Origin: Streptomyces poriferorum
Lineage (GTDB): Bacteria > Actinomycetota > Actinomycetes > Streptomycetales > Streptomycetaceae
DNA length: 56,134 nucleotides
Reading direction: 5' to 3'
Assembly: GCF_019399235.1 (NCBI RefSeq)
Contig: NZ_JAELVH010000008.1
Location: 1 to 56,134, forward strand
Made by a program: the position numbers and the translations under genes. The notes below the pieces were generated by a model. It had not been told where the DNA came from, did not search any database, and worked only from the letters and a program-made list of their open reading frames with translations. Shown here in pieces: positions 44,373 through 52,986 of this stretch. Each line of letters starts with the position of its first letter. Position 1 is the stretch's first letter.

Positions 44373-45106
44373 GGCGCGGGGGTCTCCAACGCGTAACCGA
44401 CACCGTGCACGGTCCGGATCCGCTCCGCGCCGATCTTCCGGCGCAGCGCCTTGATGTGGCTGTCGACGGTACGGGTGCCCGAGGCGTCCGCCCAGTCCCA
44501 GACCTCCGCCAGCAGCTGCTCCCGGGAGAGCACCGCGCGCGGGGTGTTGGCCAGACAGACCAGCAGGTCGAACTCGGTCGGCGTCAGGTGCACGTCATCC
44601 GCGCGGACCCGCACCCGGCGCTGCGCGTGGTCGATCTCCAGCTCGCCGAGGCGCAGTATTCCGCTGCGGGGCGTCACGGCGGCCAGTGCGGCCCGCTCCA
44701 CCCGGCGCAGCAGGACGTGGACCCGGGCCGCCAGCTCACGCATGGAGAACGGCTTGGTCATGTAGTCGTCCGCGCCGACGCCGAGGCCGACGAGCATGTC
44801 GGTCTCGTCGTCGCGGGCGGTCAGCATCAGTACCGGCACCGGGCGCTGGGCCTGCACACGCCGGCAGACCTCCAGGCCGTCGAAGCCGGGAAGCATGATG
44901 TCGAGCACCATCAGGTCCGGCTGCCAGGCCTCGGCCGCGTCCACGGCCGCGGGGCCGTCGAGTGCGGTCTGCACCAGGAAGCCCTCGGCCCGAAGCCGGG
45001 CGGCAATGGCATCGACGATCGTGGCGTCGTCCTCGACCACCAGCACGCGGCGCTGCGCGCCCGGGGTGGCCGCGACACCTGTGTGGGTGGTGTGTGTCTG
45101 TTCCAT
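44369..45106 (-). CDS. OmpR-family response regulator
   Basis: 245-residue regulator. The receiver domain (about 20-135) has acidic pocket EDD, phospho-acceptor D69 in LMVLDIMLPG and Lys in YMTKPFSMRE. The winged-helix DNA-binding domain (about 155-240) contains LTPTEFDLLVCLANTPRAVLSREQLL and DSHIKALRRKIG. The cognate kinase is the next gene. I chose ATG 45106 (MEQTHTT) over ATG 45139 because the extra residues are not receiver-like, though neither has a strong ribosome site. The 235 bp upstream (45107-45341) hold its promoter region and no gene. Confidence 0.92.
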   Translation of the reverse strand: MEQTHTTHTGVAATPGAQRRVLVVEDDATIVDAIAARLRAEGFLVQTALDGPAAVDAAEAWQPDLMVLDIMLPGFDGLEVCRRVQAQRPVPVLMLTARDDETDMLVGLGVGADDYMTKPFSMRELAARVHVLLRRVERAALAAVTPRSGILRLGELEIDHAQRRVRVRADDVHLTPTEFDLLVCLANTPRAVLSREQLLAEVWDWADASGTRTVDSHIKALRRKIGAERIRTVHGVGYALETPAP

Positions 45107-45341
45107 CGCCCCGCCCCTGCCCGTTCTCACGGAGGCCATTCCCCCGGACGTACGGTCTTCGCTCGTGAATTTCGTGGGTGATCCCGCTATCGGTCAGCAG
45201 CGTAAAGGCAGCAGAGGGCTCCCGGCTACGCAGGGTGCAAGCCCGCAGGGGCGGGTCGGGGGCGCAGCGGAGGCGGAGTGTCGCGCTTGTGGCGCTTGGC
45301 CCCCGGGCGTCCCGGGGTCCCGCATACCCGGCGGGGGGTTA

Positions 45342-46034
45342 TCAGGCTGCTCGAATTGCGAGATGGACCACGTCGGGCACACCTCGGGCAACGCCTACCT
45401 CTTCCGTCCGTACCCCACGGAATCCGGCATTCCGCAAGGCTTGTTCGAACTCCTTGGACGGCTGTGCGGACCACACCGCGAGCACGCCGCCCGGCGTGAG
45501 CCGCGCGTGGCAGTCGGCGAGCCCGGCGGGGGAGTACAGATTTCCGTTGTCGTCGGTGACGGTCCAGTCCGGCCCGTTGTCGATGTCCAGACACAGTGCG
45601 TCGTAACGGTCCGTAGTCGTACGGAGGTGGGCGACGAGGTCCGTGGTCAGGACCACGGTCCGCGGATCGGCCAGCGCCGCCCCCGAGATCCCGGCCAGCG
45701 GCCCGTCCCGGTGCCAGTCGACGATGGCCTGCTCCCGCTCGGCCACCGCGATCCGCCCCCACCGCGGCTCGGCGGCGGCCCGGGCGAGCGAGAACCCGAC
45801 GCCGAGCCCGCCGATGAGCACCGCGGGGCCGGGGCGGCCGGCGGGCAGCGCGTCGAGCGCGGCGTCGATCAGCAGCCGCTCGGAGCGCCCGTCCGAGGTG
45901 TCCATCAGGAAGCACCCGTTGGCGATGATCTCGAAGTCGTCGCCGCGCCTGCGCAGGACGACCTCCCCGTACGGTCCCTCGCGGCGGTCCAGGGTGACGG
46001 GGGCGAGGGCGTCGGGGCCGAAGGTGAGGGACAT
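45342..46034 (-). CDS. Spermidine synthase-like methyltransferase-fold protein
   Basis: 230-residue Rossmann-fold protein of the spermidine synthase/PABMT-like group. The glycine motif is VLIGGLGVGFSLA, followed by the acidic end of strand 2 (IAVAEREQAIVDWH), and DALCLDIDNGPDW corresponds to the catalytic Asp region. Many actinobacterial members have lost the aminopropyltransferase residues and have no known substrate. GGAGA lies before ATG 46034. Confidence 0.8.
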   Translation of the reverse strand: MSLTFGPDALAPVTLDRREGPYGEVVLRRRGDDFEIIANGCFLMDTSDGRSERLLIDAALDALPAGRPGPAVLIGGLGVGFSLARAAAEPRWGRIAVAEREQAIVDWHRDGPLAGISGAALADPRTVVLTTDLVAHLRTTTDRYDALCLDIDNGPDWTVTDDNGNLYSPAGLADCHARLTPGGVLAVWSAQPSKEFEQALRNAGFRGVRTEEVGVARGVPDVVHLAIRAA

Positions 46035-46192
46035 GGCGATGGTCTCCGGTGGCTGGCGGTCGCTGTTCCCGCCATCCTGTCGCGTGCCGCAGCGGCCGGG
46101 CCGGCGGTTTACCCGAACGGGGTGCGGGATCAGCCGCGTTCGCGGCCCACCGCGGAATCGCTCCCGCTCGTGAGCGTCGCTGGCGGACCCGG

Positions 46193-47110
46193 TCAGGGGC
46201 GTGGCGCCTTCTCGCCGTGCACCGCGATGTGCTCGGCCGCCAGCCAGGGAGCGAGATCGTCGACGAGCAGGGACAGGACGGCCGGGTCGGCGCTCGGGGT
46301 GCGGCCGGTGCGCGCGGCCAGCCGCATCTGCTCGGTCCGTTCGGGGAGGTGCGGGTGGTAGTGGGCGAAGAGCTCGGCGGACTCGGCCAGGTCACTGGTC
46401 CAGCCGCCCCACTGCGGCATGACCAGGGTGAAGCCCGTACGCACGATCCGGCGTGCGACCCCCCGGCTCAGGGTGCGTCGCGCGGTGTCCGTGGTCGCCG
46501 CGGCGGCCCGCTCGCGCCAGCGGGGGAGCGCCAGGCACAGGTCGCCGTTGGTCTCGCGGGCGAGCAGCGAGGTCGGGCGGTAGCGCGGCAGCCGGGCGGC
46601 GAGGTCGTCGCCGAGCAGTGGGGTGCACAGGCAGGCGACGAAGAAGCCCCCGTCATGGCGTTCGAGTGCGCTGAGCAGAGTGGCCGTGCCGGAGAGCAGG
46701 ATGCCGACACCGTCGATCTCGTCGAACGCCGCGTCCAGGGCGGTCTCGACGGCATCGGCGTCCGCGCGGTCCGCCCCGGTCGGCTCGTCGCGCAGGGCGA
46801 GCAGCAGGTCCAGGTCGGAGACCCCGGGCGCGGCCGTGCCGCGCGGGATGCTGCCGTAGATGTAGGCGCTGTCCAGCCGGGCGGGACCGAAGACCTCGGC
46901 GATCCGGGAACGGGCCGCGGACACGACCGGCGCGAACGCGGGCCGCACCCGGTCCAGTGAGCCCTCCCGCGCGATCGTGCCGTCCTCGTTGAGCCCTCGA
47001 TCACCGCTCATGCCCTCCACGTAGAGCCCCCGATCGCCGCTCATGCCGTCCTCGTCGAGTCCTCGATCGCCGCTCATGCCGTCCTCGTTGAGCCGTCGAT
47101 CGCTGTTCAT
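46193..47110 (-). CDS. Nucleotidyltransferase with repeated N-terminus
   Basis: 305-residue protein of the nucleotidyltransferase superfamily. The signature is YIYGSIPRGTAAPGVSDLDLLLAL (GS motif plus D-x-D, about residues 83-106), followed by a helical C-terminal domain. Residues 1-44 are four copies of an 11-residue unit M-S-G-D-R-G-L-x-E-D-G, each beginning with Met. The first ATG (47110) overlaps the stop of the preceding gene, but later repeats offer alternative starts. The substrate is unknown; single-gene relatives resemble aminoglycoside adenylyltransferases. Confidence 0.82.
   Translation of the reverse strand: MNSDRRLNEDGMSGDRGLDEDGMSGDRGLYVEGMSGDRGLNEDGTIAREGSLDRVRPAFAPVVSAARSRIAEVFGPARLDSAYIYGSIPRGTAAPGVSDLDLLLALRDEPTGADRADADAVETALDAAFDEIDGVGILLSGTATLLSALERHDGGFFVACLCTPLLGDDLAARLPRYRPTSLLARETNGDLCLALPRWRERAAAATTDTARRTLSRGVARRIVRTGFTLVMPQWGGWTSDLAESAELFAHYHPHLPERTEQMRLAARTGRTPSADPAVLSLLVDDLAPWLAAEHIAVHGEKAPRP
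46979..47110 (-). repeat. 33-bp in-frame tandem repeat, four copies
   Basis: Units 47110-47078, 47077-47045, 47044-47012 and 47011-46979 (minus strand) encode MNSDRRLNEDG, MSGDRGLDEDG, MSGDRGLYVEG and MSGDRGLNEDG. Every copy carries an in-frame ATG. Confidence 0.9.
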
Positions 47111-47706
47111 GAGGACTTGCTGCCCCGCGGCAGCGGCCCCGGTGCCGCGAAGGTCACCTCCGCGGCCCGCGCCGTGACATCGGCGTCCGCGCTGATCGCC
47201 CAGGCCGCGACCCGGGAGACCACGGCGGCCGGGACCGACTCGCTGATTCCTGGGGCGGCCGGGATGTCCTGCGTGGCGTGCGCGTCGTGGGGGAGGACGA
47301 CCCGGTAGCCCAGGGCCAGCGCCGTGCGGGCCGTCGCCTGGACGCAGATCTCCGACATCAGGCCGCAGACGGTGACGGCCCCGACGCCCGCCGCGCTCAG
47401 GACGGAGCCCAGCGACGTCTCCGCGAAGCCGTCGTCCCGCGTCTTGCGGATCACGAACTCCGTGGGACCCGTCTCGACCGGCAGGTGGAGCGCCCAGCCG
47501 GGGGTGTGCGGCTCGTCGCCCGAGCCCGGGGCGCCGTCGTTCTGCAAGTGCACGACGAGCGCACCGCTCCGGCGTGCGCGGGCGATCAGGTCCGCCGTCC
47601 GCTCCAGCAGCCCGGCCGCGCCGGGCACGGCCCGGCCTCCGGTCACTCCGGCTTTCTGGACGTCCACGACGAGCAGGGCCTGGCAGGGAGGCGCGATATC
47701 GGTCAT
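47107..47706 (-). CDS. Isochorismatase-like cysteine hydrolase
   Basis: 199-residue protein of the isochorismatase/nicotinamidase fold. The catalytic Asp is in LLVVDVQK, the Lys in VIRKTRDDGF and the nucleophile Cys in GLMSEICVQATA, with the usual cis-peptide region preceding it. The substrate is not predictable. ATG 47706 (MTDIAPPCQALLVVDVQ) is preferred over the longer frame because the fold begins here. It is co-transcribed with the nucleotidyltransferase (ATGA overlap). Confidence 0.88.
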   Translation of the reverse strand: MTDIAPPCQALLVVDVQKAGVTGGRAVPGAAGLLERTADLIARARRSGALVVHLQNDGAPGSGDEPHTPGWALHLPVETGPTEFVIRKTRDDGFAETSLGSVLSAAGVGAVTVCGLMSEICVQATARTALALGYRVVLPHDAHATQDIPAAPGISESVPAAVVSRVAAWAISADADVTARAAEVTFAAPGPLPRGSKSS

Positions 47707-47835
47707 GGGGTCATCGTGTCCGGCGGCGACTTCGCGTTCCACGGGATTTCGCGCGGTCCCGGGTCCGCGGGCGGAGGGACTAAGGCGCCCGGGCCCGGCG
47801 TTGGACCAGGGCATGAGGCGGCAGTCGTACGTGAT

Positions 47836-47849
47836 CGCTCACAGCGAAC
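47836..47849 (+). promoter_or_regulatory. ClgR-type box upstream of lon
   Basis: CGC-TCACA-GCGAAC matches the ClgR operator pattern GTTCGC-N5-GCG in reverse orientation. ClgR is the activator of clp and lon genes in Streptomyces. It lies about 75-88 bp before the lon start. Confidence 0.6.
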
Positions 47850-47881
47850 GCACCCCCGGGAACATTGAGCGGCTCAGAAGC

Positions 47882-47902
47882 ATTGAGTCTGCATAACTCA
47901 AC
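47882..47902 (+). promoter_or_regulatory. HAIR element (HspR operator) upstream of lon
   Basis: TTGAGT-CTGCATA-ACTCAA is a 6-bp inverted repeat with a 7-bp spacer. It matches the HspR-binding HAIR consensus CTTGAGT-N7-ACTCAAG except for the outermost bases. It sits 22-41 bp before the lon ATG and would allow heat-shock repression by HspR. A further TTGAGC half-site lies at 47865. Confidence 0.8.
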
Positions 47903-47923
47903 TTGACTGCCGAAGGGGAGATC

Positions 47924-50344
47924 ATGGCTACTGAGTCCAATGCGGTCACACCGCTCACGCTGCCTGTGCTGCCGCTCGACGACGAGGTCGTGCTGCCCGG
48001 AATGGTGGTGCCTCTCGACCTGTCCGACAGCGAGGTCCGGGCCGCGGTGGAGGCCGCGCAGGCCGCAGCCCGCGAGGGCGGCGGCAAGCCCGAGGTGCTG
48101 CTCGTTCCGCGCATCGACGGGAACTACACCGGGATCGGTGTCATCGGCACCGTCGAGCAGGTCGGACGGCTCTCGGACGGCGACCCGGGTGCCCTCATCC
48201 GCGGTCGTGGACGCGTACGGATCGGGGCCGGGACCAGCGGGCCCGGTGCCGCGCTCTGGGTGGAGGGGACCCGGGTCGACGGCACCGTCCCCGAACCCCT
48301 TCCCGGAGCCGTCGCCGAACTGGTCAAGGAGTACAAGGCCCTCGCCACCAGCTGGCTGAAGACGCGCGGCGCCTGGCAGGTCGTGGACCGCGTCCAGCAG
48401 ATCGAGGACGTCTCCGCGCTCGCCGACAACTCCGGCTACTCCCCCTTCCTGACCACCGCCCAGAAGGTGCAGCTCCTGGAGACCGCCGACCCGGTCGCCC
48501 GTCTGAAGCTCGCCATCCAGTGGCTCGGCGAACACCTCGCCGAGCAGGACGTCGCCGAGTCCATCGCCAAGGACGTCCAGGAGGGCGTCGACAAGCAGCA
48601 GCGCGAGTTCCTGCTGCGGCGCCAGCTCGACGCCGTACGCAAGGAGCTCTCCGAGCTCAACGGCGATCCGGAGGACGAGTCCGACGACTACCGGGCACGC
48701 GTCGAGGCCGCCGACCTTCCCGAGCACGTCCGCGAGGCCGCGCTCAAGGAGGTCGACAAGCTGGAACGCGCCTCCGACCAGAGCCCCGAGGGCCCCTGGA
48801 TCAGGACCTGGCTCGACACCGTCCTCGAACTCCCGTGGACCGAGCGGACCGAGGACGCCTACGACATCAAGGGTGCCCGGGAGATCCTCGACGCCGAACA
48901 CGCGGGCCTCCAGGACGTGAAGGAGCGCATCACCGAGTACCTCGCGGTGCGCAAGCGGCGTGCCGACCGCGGACTGGGTGTGGTCGGAGGCCGGCGCGGC
49001 GGCGCGGTGCTGGCCCTGGTCGGGCCGCCCGGGGTCGGAAAGACCTCGCTCGGCGAGTCCGTGGCGCACGCCATGGGGCGCAAGTTCGTCCGGGTCGCCC
49101 TCGGCGGTGTCCGGGACGAGGCGGAGATCCGGGGCCACCGGCGTACGTATGTCGGCGCGCTGCCCGGCCGCATCGTCCGGGCCATCAAGGAGGCCGGCTC
49201 GATGAACCCGGTCGTCCTCCTCGACGAGATCGACAAGGTCGGCTCCGACTTCCGCGGCGACCCCGCCGCGGCCCTCCTCGAAGTGCTCGACCCGGCCCAG
49301 AACCACACCTTCCGCGACCACTACCTGGAGGTCGAGCTCGACCTCAGCGATGTCGTCTTCCTGGCCACGGCCAATGTGCTCGAAGCCATCCCGGAGGCAC
49401 TGCTCGACCGGATGGAACTGGTCAGGCTCGACGGCTACACGGAGGACGAGAAGGTCGTCATCGCCCGCGACCACCTGCTCCCGCGCCAGCTGGAGCGGGC
49501 CGGTCTGGAGGAGGACGAGGTCGCTCTCGACGAGTCGGCGCTGCGGAAGCTGGCCGGCGAGTACACGAGGGAGGCCGGGGTCCGGAACCTGGAGCGGGCC
49601 GTCGCCCGGCTGCTGCGCAAGGTCGCGGCCCAGCACGAGCTCGGCGACCGGGAACTGCCGTTCACGGTGACCGACGAGGACCTGCGCGGGCTCATCGGCC
49701 GGCCGCACCACGTCCCCGAGTCCGCCCAGGACCCGGCCGGGCGCCGTACCGCGGTGCCGGGCGTGGCCACCGGGCTCGCGGTGACCGGAGCCGGGGGTGA
49801 CGTGCTCTTCGTGGAGGCGTCGCTCGCCGACCCGGAGACCGGGGCGTCCGGCCTGACCCTCACCGGTCAGCTCGGCGACGTCATGAAGGAGTCCGCGCAG
49901 ATCGCGCTGAGCTTCCTGCGCTCGCACGGCGCGGAGCTGGAACTGCCGGTCGCCGACCTCAAGGACCGGGGCGTGCACATCCACTTCCCGGCGGGCGCGG
50001 TCCCCAAGGACGGCCCGAGCGCGGGCATCACCCTGACGACCGCGCTGGCCTCGCTGCTCTCCGGGCGGCTGGTCCGTACGGATGTGGCGATGACCGGTGA
50101 GGTGTCGCTGACCGGACGCGTCCTGCCCATCGGCGGCCTGAAGCAGAAGCTGCTCGCCGCCCACCGCGCGGGCATCACCACGGTGGTGATCCCGCAGCGC
50201 AACGAGGCCGACCTGGACGACGTGCCCGCCGAGGTGCTCGACAAGCTGGAGGTCCACCCGGTCACGGACGTCCGCCAGGTCCTGGAGATCGCCCTCGCCC
50301 CGGCCTCGGCCCCGGCGGAGCGGAGGATTCCGGCCGCGGCGTGA
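47924..50344 (+). CDS. lon: ATP-dependent Lon protease (endopeptidase La)
   Basis: 806-residue LonA-type protease that degrades damaged and regulatory proteins in the cytoplasm. It has an N-terminal substrate-binding domain (about 10-210), an AAA+ module with Walker A G-P-P-G-V-G-K373-T and Walker B VVLLDEIDKVG, and a C-terminal protease domain with catalytic dyad S699 in PKDGPSAGIT and K742 in IGGLKQKLLAAHRAG. The length is normal. ATG 47924 has AAGGGGAG upstream, making the in-frame ATG 47903 unlikely. The ClgR-type box and HAIR element upstream indicate activation by ClgR and repression by HspR. Confidence 0.97.
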   Translation: MATESNAVTPLTLPVLPLDDEVVLPGMVVPLDLSDSEVRAAVEAAQAAAREGGGKPEVLLVPRIDGNYTGIGVIGTVEQVGRLSDGDPGALIRGRGRVRIGAGTSGPGAALWVEGTRVDGTVPEPLPGAVAELVKEYKALATSWLKTRGAWQVVDRVQQIEDVSALADNSGYSPFLTTAQKVQLLETADPVARLKLAIQWLGEHLAEQDVAESIAKDVQEGVDKQQREFLLRRQLDAVRKELSELNGDPEDESDDYRARVEAADLPEHVREAALKEVDKLERASDQSPEGPWIRTWLDTVLELPWTERTEDAYDIKGAREILDAEHAGLQDVKERITEYLAVRKRRADRGLGVVGGRRGGAVLALVGPPGVGKTSLGESVAHAMGRKFVRVALGGVRDEAEIRGHRRTYVGALPGRIVRAIKEAGSMNPVVLLDEIDKVGSDFRGDPAAALLEVLDPAQNHTFRDHYLEVELDLSDVVFLATANVLEAIPEALLDRMELVRLDGYTEDEKVVIARDHLLPRQLERAGLEEDEVALDESALRKLAGEYTREAGVRNLERAVARLLRKVAAQHELGDRELPFTVTDEDLRGLIGRPHHVPESAQDPAGRRTAVPGVATGLAVTGAGGDVLFVEASLADPETGASGLTLTGQLGDVMKESAQIALSFLRSHGAELELPVADLKDRGVHIHFPAGAVPKDGPSAGITLTTALASLLSGRLVRTDVAMTGEVSLTGRVLPIGGLKQKLLAAHRAGITTVVIPQRNEADLDDVPAEVLDKLEVHPVTDVRQVLEIALAPASAPAERRIPAAA

Positions 50345-50392
50345 GTGTCACGGCGTGACGGACGTGGCACCACGGACACGGCCGGGACGGGC

Positions 50393-50424
50393 GGCCCGTT
50401 CTCCCCCTCGCGGGGAGGCGGGCC
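50393..50424. terminator. Bidirectional terminator after lon
   Basis: Stems GGCCCG/CGGGCC (50393-50398, 50419-50424) and CTCCCC/GGGGAG (50401-50406, 50412-50417), with a small internal loop, between convergent lon and the deacetylase gene. Confidence 0.8.
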
Positions 50425-50446
50425 GTTCCGCGTGAGCGGCGGTGGC

Positions 50447-51211
50447 TCAGGGGCGGTAGATGGTGCCCGGGACCGGCTCGGCCGGTGCCATCAGTTCCGG
50501 GACGGTGACGAAGGTGTAGCCGCGCTTCTTCAGTTCCTCGATGATGCCGGGCACCGCGGGCACCGAGCCCTTGTAGATGTCGTGCAGCAGGATGATGCCG
50601 TCCTTGGTCGCCTGGTCGAGGATCCGCTTCTTGATGAGCGCGGAGTCCGTCGTCGAGTAGTCCTTGGCGGTGGCGTTCCACAGGATCTGGGAGAGCCCGA
50701 GGTCCTTGCTGATCCCGGAGACCGTGTCGTCGGTGCGGCCCTGCGGCGGACGCATCAGCCGGGGCTTCTTGCCGGTGATGGCCTCTATCGCGTCCTGCGT
50801 CTTCTTCAGCTCGGCGCGTATCTCCGCGGGCTTCTTGTCCGTCAGGATCTCGTGCGACCAGGTGTGGTTGGCGACCTCGTGGCCCTCGGCCGCGATCCGG
50901 CGGACGATTTCGGGGTGCTTCTTCACATGGTTCTTGCCCAGCAGGAAGAACGTCGCGTGGACCTTCTCCTTCTTCAGGATGTCCAGCAGGTGGGGGGTGG
51001 CCTCGGCCGGGCCCGCGTCGAAGGTCAGGGCTATGCACTTCGCCTTGCGGCAGTCGACCGGGCCGAACGAGCCCTTCGCGTCCGAGCCGGCGTCGCCGCG
51101 GGCGGATCCGGGGGCCGTGGTCTCCATCGAACAGCCGCTCAGCGTCAGCGTGAGCGCCGTCACAAGAGCGACGGCCAACCCCGTGCCGATCGACTTCGTC
51201 CTACTGGGCAA
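50447..51211 (-). CDS. Polysaccharide deacetylase lipoprotein
   Basis: 254-residue secreted lipoprotein. The signal peptide has lipobox L-S-G-C at about residue 27. It is followed by a NodB-homology domain (carbohydrate esterase family 4) with the motif-1 variant TFDAGPA, metal-binding NHTWSH and RPPQGRTDD. Such enzymes remove acetyl groups from peptidoglycan or chitin-like glycans at the cell surface. It starts at TTG 51211 with GGGAG upstream; no later start would keep the signal peptide. Motif 1 has Ala in place of the usual second Asp (D-D to D-A), which may affect metal binding. Confidence 0.88.
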   Translation of the reverse strand: MPSRTKSIGTGLAVALVTALTLTLSGCSMETTAPGSARGDAGSDAKGSFGPVDCRKAKCIALTFDAGPAEATPHLLDILKKEKVHATFFLLGKNHVKKHPEIVRRIAAEGHEVANHTWSHEILTDKKPAEIRAELKKTQDAIEAITGKKPRLMRPPQGRTDDTVSGISKDLGLSQILWNATAKDYSTTDSALIKKRILDQATKDGIILLHDIYKGSVPAVPGIIEELKKRGYTFVTVPELMAPAEPVPGTIYRP

Positions 51212-51261
51212 GGCAGGTCACTCCCTCATGCATACGTCGCACTTATGTGCGCACTGCAAGG

Positions 51262-51294
51262 ACTATACATAGCGCGTATACATACTGTGTATAG
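51262..51294 (-). promoter_or_regulatory. AT-rich promoter and dyad of the deacetylase gene
   Basis: Minus-strand TATAGT (51267-51262) is a good -10 box about 50 bp before the TTG start. Upstream of it lies the dyad TATACA-N5-TGTATA (51277-51293), and a further TATACAT overlaps the -10. This AT-rich island in a GC-rich genome is a likely repressor site of unknown owner. Confidence 0.5.
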
Positions 51295-51351
51295 GGGGTG
51301 CCGGGGCCCGTTCGAGGCGCATTGTCGCTGGTCGGAGTGATGAAACGAGGC

Positions 51352-51384
51352 GGAGCCCGGTGACAGGGTGCGTCACCGGGCTCC
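51352..51384 (-). terminator. Terminator of GH25 lysozyme gene
   Basis: Perfect 13-bp stem GGAGCCCGGTGAC (51352-51364 with 51372-51384, loop AGGGTGC), 23 bp past the stop codon. A short T-run follows on the minus strand. Confidence 0.85.
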
Positions 51385-51406
51385 GTGGAGATGAAGTGCG
51401 GGGCGG

Positions 51407-52252
51407 CTAGCCGTTGGCCAGCGCCTGTACGCGGTCGAGGGCGCCGTTGAAGTGGTTGTGGTCGCCCACCGTCGGGCCGGACGACGTGTACTGCCAGATC
51501 GTGTAGAAGCCCCAGCCGGCCGGGAGGGTGCCGACCGTGGTGTTGTAACGGGCCACCCAGAGCGGGTTGGTGGCGCCGAAGCTCGCGTTGTTGCCCGTGC
51601 AGGACTGCCACCAGCTGGTCGCCGTGTAGATGACCGCGTCGCGTCCGGTGCGCGCCTTGTACGTGTTCACGAAGTCACGGATCCAGGAGACCATCCCGGC
51701 CGCGGTCTTGCCGTAGCACTGCGCGCCGTACGGGTTCCACTCGATGTCGAGCACGCCGGGCAGCGTCTTGCCGTCCTTGGACCAGCCGCCGCCGTGGTCC
51801 ACGAAGTAGTTGGCCTGGGTGGCGCCGCTCGTCGTGTCCGGGGTGGCGAAGTGGTACGAGCCGCGGATCATCCCGACGTTGTACGAGCCGTTGTACTGCT
51901 GGGCGAAGTCCTCGTTCGTGTAGTACGTGCCCTCGGAGGCCTTGACGTAGGCCCACTTGACCCCGCTGTTCCAGAGCGTCGACCAGGCCACGGCGTTCTG
52001 GTGGCCGCTCACGTCCACGCCTTCGGTCTGGACCGCGCGGGTGGTGGGCAGGCCGCCCTGGCCGTCGTGGGCGACGACGCCCATGCCCATCGTGGCCGTG
52101 CCCCGGGCGGGTGCGGTGGGGTCCCCGGCGGTGGGAGCCGCACCGGCGGCGCCGGGCAGGGCGACGAGGAGGGAGAGAGCTGCGAGCAGAGTTCCCGCCG
52201 CGGCGAAGCGCGAGCGACGGACTGTCGTGGAGCCGGATCTGTGCACGGGCAT
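51407..52252 (-). CDS. Secreted GH25 lysozyme (muramidase)
   Basis: 281-residue secreted glycoside hydrolase family 25 enzyme that cleaves the glycan chain of peptidoglycan. The signal peptide (FAAAGTLLAALSLLVALPGAAGA) is followed by a short linker and the catalytic barrel. Its active-site acids are in EGVDVSGHQ and VLDIEWNP (D-x-E). The C-terminal strand WQYTSSG is typical of the family. ATG 52252 is preceded by GGAGG, so the longer frame is rejected. It may act in cell-wall turnover or in competition. Confidence 0.93.
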   Translation of the reverse strand: MPVHRSGSTTVRRSRFAAAGTLLAALSLLVALPGAAGAAPTAGDPTAPARGTATMGMGVVAHDGQGGLPTTRAVQTEGVDVSGHQNAVAWSTLWNSGVKWAYVKASEGTYYTNEDFAQQYNGSYNVGMIRGSYHFATPDTTSGATQANYFVDHGGGWSKDGKTLPGVLDIEWNPYGAQCYGKTAAGMVSWIRDFVNTYKARTGRDAVIYTATSWWQSCTGNNASFGATNPLWVARYNTTVGTLPAGWGFYTIWQYTSSGPTVGDHNHFNGALDRVQALANG

Positions 52253-52476
52253 TGCGTGCCTCCGAGGCCTCAGTGGGGGGATCTGCTGACCCGGGGCACG
52301 ACGGACGCACCCCTTGCGGCATGCCATGGTGTGAACATGCCATGCATGACGCTACGCACGTAGACCCGGGTGGCGGAAGAGGGCCTGGGCGGTGCCGTTG
52401 GTCTACTCCTGCGAAATACTGGTGGAGCTGCGGCGATGACCAGCGGTGAAAGAAACTTTCAGTGGCGGGAAAGCTC

Positions 52477-52974
52477 ATGAGGGGTGTTGACGTGCACGGG
52501 AGCGAACGCGGGAGTGAACCCGGCGCAACCGCAGGAAATGGTGTGGACCACGAATTTCTCGCCCTGGAGCTGGAGTTGGCGGTCTTCCTGCGCCGCGCCC
52601 GGGCCAATTCCGGTGAAATGGCGCGCGAGGTGCACCCCGAACTGGAGGCGGCGGCCTACGGGCTCTTCGTACGCCTGGAATCGGCCGGCCGTCAGCGGGC
52701 CACCGACCTCGCTTCCTACTTCGGCGTCGGCAAAGCCACCATGAGCCGTCAACTGCGCGCCCTGGAAGACCTCGGCCTGGTGGCCCGCGAGCCCGACCCG
52801 GCCGACGGGCGGGCCTTCCTCGTCCACCTCACGGACGAGGGCCTCGCCCGCTTCCGCAGTGTCCGGGACGCGCGCCGCGACCGCTATGTGCGCAAGCTCG
52901 CCGACTGGGACCGCACCGAGGTCGCGGAGCTGGCCCGGCTGCTGCACCAGCTGAACGCCCGCGCCGAGAGCTGA
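52477..52974 (+). CDS. MarR-family transcriptional regulator
   Basis: 165-residue winged-helix protein: dimerisation helices at both ends, DNA-binding helix-turn-helix RATDLASYFGVGKATMSRQLRALEDLGLV and the wing ARE-PDPADGRAFLVHLTDEG. The ligand and targets are unknown. The start is uncertain: ATG 52477 is used, but GTG 52492 has a better-placed GAGGGG, and GTG 52462 is also open. It is monocistronic and converges on the repeat-rich gap before the PP2C gene. Confidence 0.87.
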   Translation: MRGVDVHGSERGSEPGATAGNGVDHEFLALELELAVFLRRARANSGEMAREVHPELEAAAYGLFVRLESAGRQRATDLASYFGVGKATMSRQLRALEDLGLVAREPDPADGRAFLVHLTDEGLARFRSVRDARRDRYVRKLADWDRTEVAELARLLHQLNARAES

Positions 52975-52986
52975 ACCGGACCGCCC

